Below are positions 59,114 to 64,000 of a stretch of 64,000 nt of DNA, piece by piece. This DNA comes from Areca catechu (Eukaryota; Streptophyta; Magnoliopsida; Arecales; Arecaceae). The stretch is from contig CM038040.1 of NCBI GenBank assembly GCA_021397845.1, positions 61,892,088-61,956,087 of the forward strand, in the 5' to 3' direction. The stretch's first letter is position 1, and each line of letters opens with the position of its first letter. Made by a program: the position numbers and the translations under genes. Below the pieces are notes generated by a model. That model saw nothing but the letters and a program-made list of their open reading frames with translations, was not told the DNA's origin and ran no database searches.

Positions 59114-60575
59114 TGTTGCCCAGGTGGCTTCCCAAGAGGGGGGTGAATTGGGTTTAAAAATCTTTTGCAATTATGTGCACTTTGAAATTCTTTTAGTGTA
59201 GAAGTGAAGTGTGCAAAGTGGAAGTAAATAAATTAAAGCAATCAAGCAATGAAAGCATAATCACAAACACCAAGAAATAGAGTGGTTTGGAGCAACCGAC
59301 TCCTACATCCACTACCCAAGAACCACTTTGGATTTTCACTATATCCCCCAACCGGAATATAGTCGAATTGTTTTACAAGGCTCACAATCCAAACCTATAC
59401 ACTTTGGTTTTACCGGGATCACCAAAGAAACCCTAACTCCCTTTGGTTTTATACGGGATCATCAAAGAAAATCCAAACACTTGGTTTTAAACCGGAAAAA
59501 TCAAGAACCCAAACTTAGGTTTTACAAGAACCCAAACTTAGGTTTTAAACCAGGAAAATCAAGAACCCAAACTTGTTCTAAGAGAGCAAACCAAAATAAA
59601 GAATGTATAATAAGCAACTACAACAAACCAAGTTTGTTTTGATGTTGCCGATGAAAATCAAAATGAAGTCAAGCCTTAAGTACTCTTCAATGCTGCTTCT
59701 TCCCTTCTTCAATAAGTTGATTCAATGATAGAGTGGAGTTGGTGAAGCTTTGAATCTCACTTGAATGCTCTTTGAGGTAGGTAGAGGAATAACTTGGAAG
59801 CTCTTTGCTCTTTCAAGAATATTCAGCAATAAATCTCCATTAATTGATTAATCCTTCAAAAATAATCCCCTTTATAGTTTTCCATGGGATATGGCCGTTG
59901 TAGGGCCTTGGAATTCGTGAAATAGTCGTTGGAGGTGATTTGGAATTCAAATTTCAATTTTTGTAGCTAGTCGTTGAAGTGCAGACAACGGCTCTACGAG
60001 CCGGCTCGAGCTCCAGGAGTCGGTTCGAAGTCTCAGACAGGTCAAAAACAAACTTCTATGGGAGCCGGCTCTTGAACTAGGAGTCGGCTCTTGCCATCAA
60101 GCTTTCAGTCATGACAAACATACATACCTAGAGTATGCTCTTGAACTGGGAGTCAGCTCTTGTTCTCAGAACTTCAAAAAATATACTTCTGGAAGAGTCG
60201 GCTCTTGAACTAGGAGTCGGCTCTTAGTTCTAAAACTTTGAATCTTCCTCCGTGCCGTGCCATTTTGAGTCGGCTCTTACAAGTCTTTTAAAAATTTGCT
60301 TAAAGCTTCCCAAAAATTTCATCATTGAATCAACTAGAAGCTAATCTACATACTTTATCAAAATACTTACAGTTTTAAAGCCCGTTTTACATGATTACAG
60401 TATTCATAAGTTAGGGCCTTTACAAACTCAATTGAATTACCCTTAAATAAATTTGAATACCATTTTAAACCAAGGTAATCAATTCCTGCAAAACTTCTTG
60501 AACATTTGTAAAGAGTTAGTATCAAATACATGCTCCAATGTTTTGTGATCATCAAAATCATTCTAGGGGTCAATA
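59114..60575 (-). mobile_element. Solo Sirevirus LTR, inverted, nested in element D
   Basis: 1462 bp related throughout to the LTR at 2439-4032 in opposite orientation (plus-strand start TGTTGCCCAGGTGGCTTCCC, end GGGGTCAATA). Flanks attgt (59109-59113) and attat (60576-60580), a 5-bp duplication with one mismatch. It retains the decamer array (GAGTCGGCTC on the plus strand) at 59998-60285. No internal genes, so it is a product of LTR-LTR recombination. Confidence 0.88.
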
Positions 60576-61250
60576 ATTATGTAGAGTTGTTCTAAGACCA
60601 GTTCATTCCCAGGAGTCAGAGTTAATTATTTAGGAAAAGATAGAGGGCCATTAAAATTTTGAGCTAGGTATGGTCCCTCTAGGTTGCTCTCAGGTTGACT
60701 AGACAATTCACCTCCCTCCTCTCTATTAAGCTCAATTAATCGTTGGTCGATTTGATCCATTAGCCTTCGATAGATTGCTGTTGGGATATAATCATTTATT
60801 GAAATTTAGTAAACCTATCGACATCTAAGTTGGTCTATATGGGAGGTGGGTATGGTGCTTGCTTAACCTTTTCTTCAAATAATGGGCTATAATTAGTTAG
60901 AGAAGGTTGATAATGTGAATGGGGCTAATCATAATAGGGTACCTCTATAAACATGGATCCTTGGATTACCGGGGTAACCACTGGGTGTCGTTGCCATAAA
61001 AAATCTAGTTGAGCCCTCCAACTTGAATTATAGGCATTTAAGTGTAGGTTGTTTTCTGAGCATGGATCATTTGGATTTGATCTTGATAAACTTGGTCATA
61101 CATAAATTCAAGGGGTTGGTACCCGGTAGGGCACTCACTCTCAAAGTGAGTGGGGCTCGAATAAACTTGGTGTGCTGGGAGAAAGGATACTCTACTATAA
61201 GGATTCATGCTCTTGGCACTGATTTAGTCTATCAGATTATTTTGATCATT
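60576..61250 (-). pseudogene. Gag-like remnant of element D
   Basis: Minus-strand readings include WRAQLDFLWQRHPVVTPVIQ (about 61018-60960) and LTNYSPLFEEKVKQ (about 60910-60865), then YRRLMDQIDQRLIEL (about 60775-60730). These are polar and interrupted by stops. By position and style they may be the C-terminal part of an Athila-type gag; the assignment is weak. Confidence 0.4.
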
Positions 61251-62659
61251 TGAATGTATAATCAAAGTTTTAGATTAGAGCAATCCTTGTTTATTTATAT
61301 ATATATTTATTTATTATTAATACTATTTTTTTAAGAGGAGTGGTGAGATGAAGAAGGAAAAGAGGTTTAAAAAAAAGGGCCTAAGGAGTCTTAGAGCTAA
61401 GAGAGAGAAAAGAAGAATTAGTTATGGTTTGATGTTATTTACAAACAAGTTAGCATAACATGGACTCTCTATCCTATGATTATTCTAAATCTAGATAGCT
61501 CCTAACTGCCAAGGCAACTTTAGAGCCCTCCAAGTTAGAAACTAACTAATTAACTGGCCAGGTAAGGATAAGATCGATGAGGGTCCCTCCATTACTTTCC
61601 TTAGGCACCAATTAGATTGGCTAGGTCAGTCAATGGAATCAATTAAAAATCATCTTCCTTTAGGACTATATCATCCTTGGACCCCTTTCATAGACACTAA
61701 TTAATCTACCAATCCTGACCCGGTCTAACTCTTTTGGATGCCTTGTCCTATTAGCTCGAGTTCCTTAGGGACTGATGTCTAATTGATTTTAATTAATAGG
61801 CTTAGGTCAATGTAAGATGTAGGGTGGTGGTGTGTGAGCCAAGGAAGGGTTATCAACTTTCCACCTTATATTGTTTGTGGGTTAATGCCCTTAAGATATT
61901 TTATGAAAATATGATGTACAAAATAGAAAGATGTCTTAAATAAGTAAATATCTTTTAAGTTTTAATTAGTTACTCTATTTTAACTAAGTGTTATGCAGTA
62001 TTTTTTTTTTATATTGTGTTATTTCAAACAAGAAAGATAAAAGGTAGCTTTAATCTTGGTTAATTAGATATGAAAAAAAAAACTAAAATTAGGTTAAGTA
62101 GATAAAGTAACTATAGATCTTATAATTAAGGTAATAAATAAAATTAATATTTAAGGTAGTTAATTAAAAAGTTAAGTAAATTTTTTGGATAATTTGTTTA
62201 AAAAGAAAGAAACTAAAAAAGGAATTTTTTTCTTTTTATATTCATTTTAAAAAAAGGAAGCTAATTAAAATGAAGAAACTAAAAGAATTTTATTATGTTA
62301 ATTGGAAAAGGAAGATAGTAATTAAAAAAAGAAATAAATCTAAAAAAATTTGGTAGATTTTTTTTTTAAAAAAAAGAAGAAAGCTAATCAAAGGAAACAA
62401 AAAAAGGATTTTTTTGTAAATATGAAAAGATAAAAATTAATTAGAAGTAGCTAAAAAAAAGAAAAATAACTAGGATTAGGATTGATCTCACCAAAATTAT
62501 AAAAAATTTCCTTCTCCTCTTTTTTTCTCCTATTTTTATTTTTTTAGTTTTTTTGATCTATTAAAAAATAAGAAAAATTAATACACTAAATTTATAGAAA
62601 AGCCAAAGAGATAAAAAAATATTAGTGTTCATGTTTCCTCAGCAATGGTGCCAAAAACT
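61251..62659 (-). other. Leader and primer site of element D
   Basis: Inverted relative of the element A leader: 'gccaattaattggctaggtaag'-type text at 61540-61860 and A/T-rich runs at 61930-62600. The primer site TGGCACCATTGCTGAGGA (minus strand) lies at about 62654-62637, with four transitions from the tRNA-Asp type. No gene. Confidence 0.6.
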
Positions 62660-64000
62660 TGATAGGCCATGATGTTGTTGTTAAGACACCGTGGCTATCA
62701 GTTTAATTAACTAGCTTTTAATAAATAAAAAATAGGTAGATAGCAGTAAGTCGGGTTAAATCTACGGAGAAGGTAGTGCTTAGGATGGTTTGGAAACTTT
62801 GATTTTTATAAAACAAAGAAAAGTGATTTGAAGTCGGGAAGATAGAAATTAAAAGTATAAAAGAAAATGAAAACTTGGTATGTTCAATCTGCTAATTAGA
62901 TCTTAGCATCTACTTGTGAGAAAAATAAATAACAAAAACTTAAATTACATAAAAATAAACTTTGTATTGATTGAAATCTAATCACAAGGAATTGAAAATA
63001 ACAACTAAATAAACTATGAAAAGCGATAACAAAGAATCTAAAGTTAATTAGCACAGCTTCATCAAGAAGTCGGTTGATGTTATGTCGCCTCCTTTCATTG
63101 TACTCTATGGAGCAAATTGGGTTTCCTCTTCTTCCTCTTTGGGTCTTGATATGGAGATTGGTGTAGGCAAAAAGATGGCATAGATGACAGAGCTTCTCAT
63201 CTAAGAAACCTCACTCTTAGAGGCCAACCAGCAATCCAAAGCTGACCTTTTTACCCTATACCATACCCCTCTCTCCAAAATGATTTCTTCTTAGTCCAGG
63301 GATCCTTTAAATAAAGCTCATCTACAGCTTCATCCTGGTTAAATTTGGACTCAATCCGGCTCCAGGTCAGTTACATATCATACAAAGAAATCTGGGCCAT
63401 TGATCTATCACATGATGGCTCGATCGCTATATTCCTTCCTTCTCAGGTAGCAGAGTACAACTCGGACTCTCGATGGATCTTCAAATCCCCAAATTCAATT
63501 AGGACTTGAGCTTCACTCCTTCCCATCAGGAAACCGATGAAAGGTGGTGATGGCATTTGGCAAGGTGGCAAAGGGACCGAACAATAGAGAAATGGAAAAG
63601 GGGCGGCTGGCTAAGAACAAATGACCAGTCAAGGCAAAGTGACAGTGGAGGGTGGAGGGTTATGGCTTCTCCAGTAGGCATGACGATGGTGGTGCTCGGT
63701 GATGGGCAGAATAGTGCGGCCGATGGCATTGATGGCAGTGATGGTGATGGTAGACGGATGCACATCAGTGGTTTGGGTGGTCGATCAACGGGTAAAGGTG
63801 GATGTCGGTGTCTTGGGGACCTTTTTGGCAACCTCTTTGATGATGGGTGGTAGTGGAAAAAAGGAAGAAGATGACTAGCAGGGGAGGTGGACAAGGGGGA
63901 GACAATGACTGTGGCCGGCTTCAAGTTGGCTTCCTGGAGACTTTTCTGATGAAGCATGTCTCCCAGCAATGAGGGGGATTATGGGGGAAGGCTCCAGTGA
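62660..64000 (-). repeat. Right LTR of element D (5' LTR on the minus strand), cut by window end
   Basis: Begins TGATAGGCCATGATGTTG and matches 55189 onward to the last base of the window. Confidence 0.85.

Larger units (their letters stand above)
55189..64000 (-). mobile_element. Athila-related, pol-less element D (minus strand), right end beyond window
   Basis: Left LTR 55189-56903, internal 56904-62659 and right LTR from 62660 to past the window end. On the minus strand, PBS follows the right LTR and a polypurine tract (AAGTTGGGGGGTA) precedes the left one. Removing the nested solo LTR leaves an internal region of about 4.3 kb, too short for gag-pol; no RT or integrase motif is found. Left flank accaa. 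It resembles plant LARD-type non-autonomous elements derived from Athila. Confidence 0.75.

Noticed and set aside
59328..59642. 104-codon plus-strand frame
   Set aside because: It lies on the antisense strand of the solo Sirevirus LTR, in repeated non-coding text.

Overview
This window is plant nuclear DNA. The evidence is one intron-containing plant gene (TAF7, minus strand, 47.8-53.3 kb) inside a dense nest of LTR retrotransposons of types known only from plants: Sirevirus, Athila and Tat. The style of TAF7 and the transposon mix suggest a monocot, possibly a palm, but that is a guess. I see no bacterial features.

Layout. 1-4032: the 3' part of a Ty1-copia Sirevirus (RNase H tail, decayed extra ORF, repeated polypurine tracts, 1.6 kb LTR), inserted in a copia-like non-coding stretch that runs to about 5.98 kb. 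5.98-7.18 kb: a broken, apparently once-spliced coding fragment. 7184-27273: a minus-strand Athila element (B'), split by a complete 16.5 kb Tat-type Ty3-gypsy element (9933-26448, perfect 5-bp target duplication cataa). The Tat element runs on the minus strand: gag, protease, RT, two RNase H domains, integrase. A separate spliced gene lies on the plus strand, antisense to it, between pol and the left LTR. Its LTRs are 3.1 kb and mostly a minisatellite. The right LTR is itself split by a solo LTR (23473-24926). 27274-30595: a copia LTR, primer site and start of its internal region. 30596-45920: a minus-strand Athila relative (B), split by a plus-strand, LTR-flanked Athila element (A, 34541-45648).

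45.9-54.5 kb is the low-copy island. TAF7 has five coding exons giving 198 residues, plus an intron in each UTR. Its last coding intron has U12-type (minor spliceosome) signals and is the only solution that keeps the reading frame. An AT-rich tract lies upstream. 54.5-55.19 kb holds a ~102-bp tandem repeat. 55189-64000 is another minus-strand Athila relative (D) without recognisable pol, containing a solo Sirevirus LTR (59114-60575).

The flanking duplications give a relative order of events: Tat went into B', then the solo LTR into the Tat LTR; Athila A went into B; the Sirevirus solo LTR went into D. B and D act as each other's empty sites. Every transposon gene is broken by stops, frameshifts or deletions, and many stops are of the C-to-T kind expected from methylated DNA. 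Only TAF7 looks functional. The most notable observations are the TAF7 U12 intron, the phase-consistent spliced antisense gene in the Tat element, the DRE-like motif array in the Sirevirus LTR promoter region, and the 3 x 61 bp higher-order minisatellite that fills the Tat LTRs.
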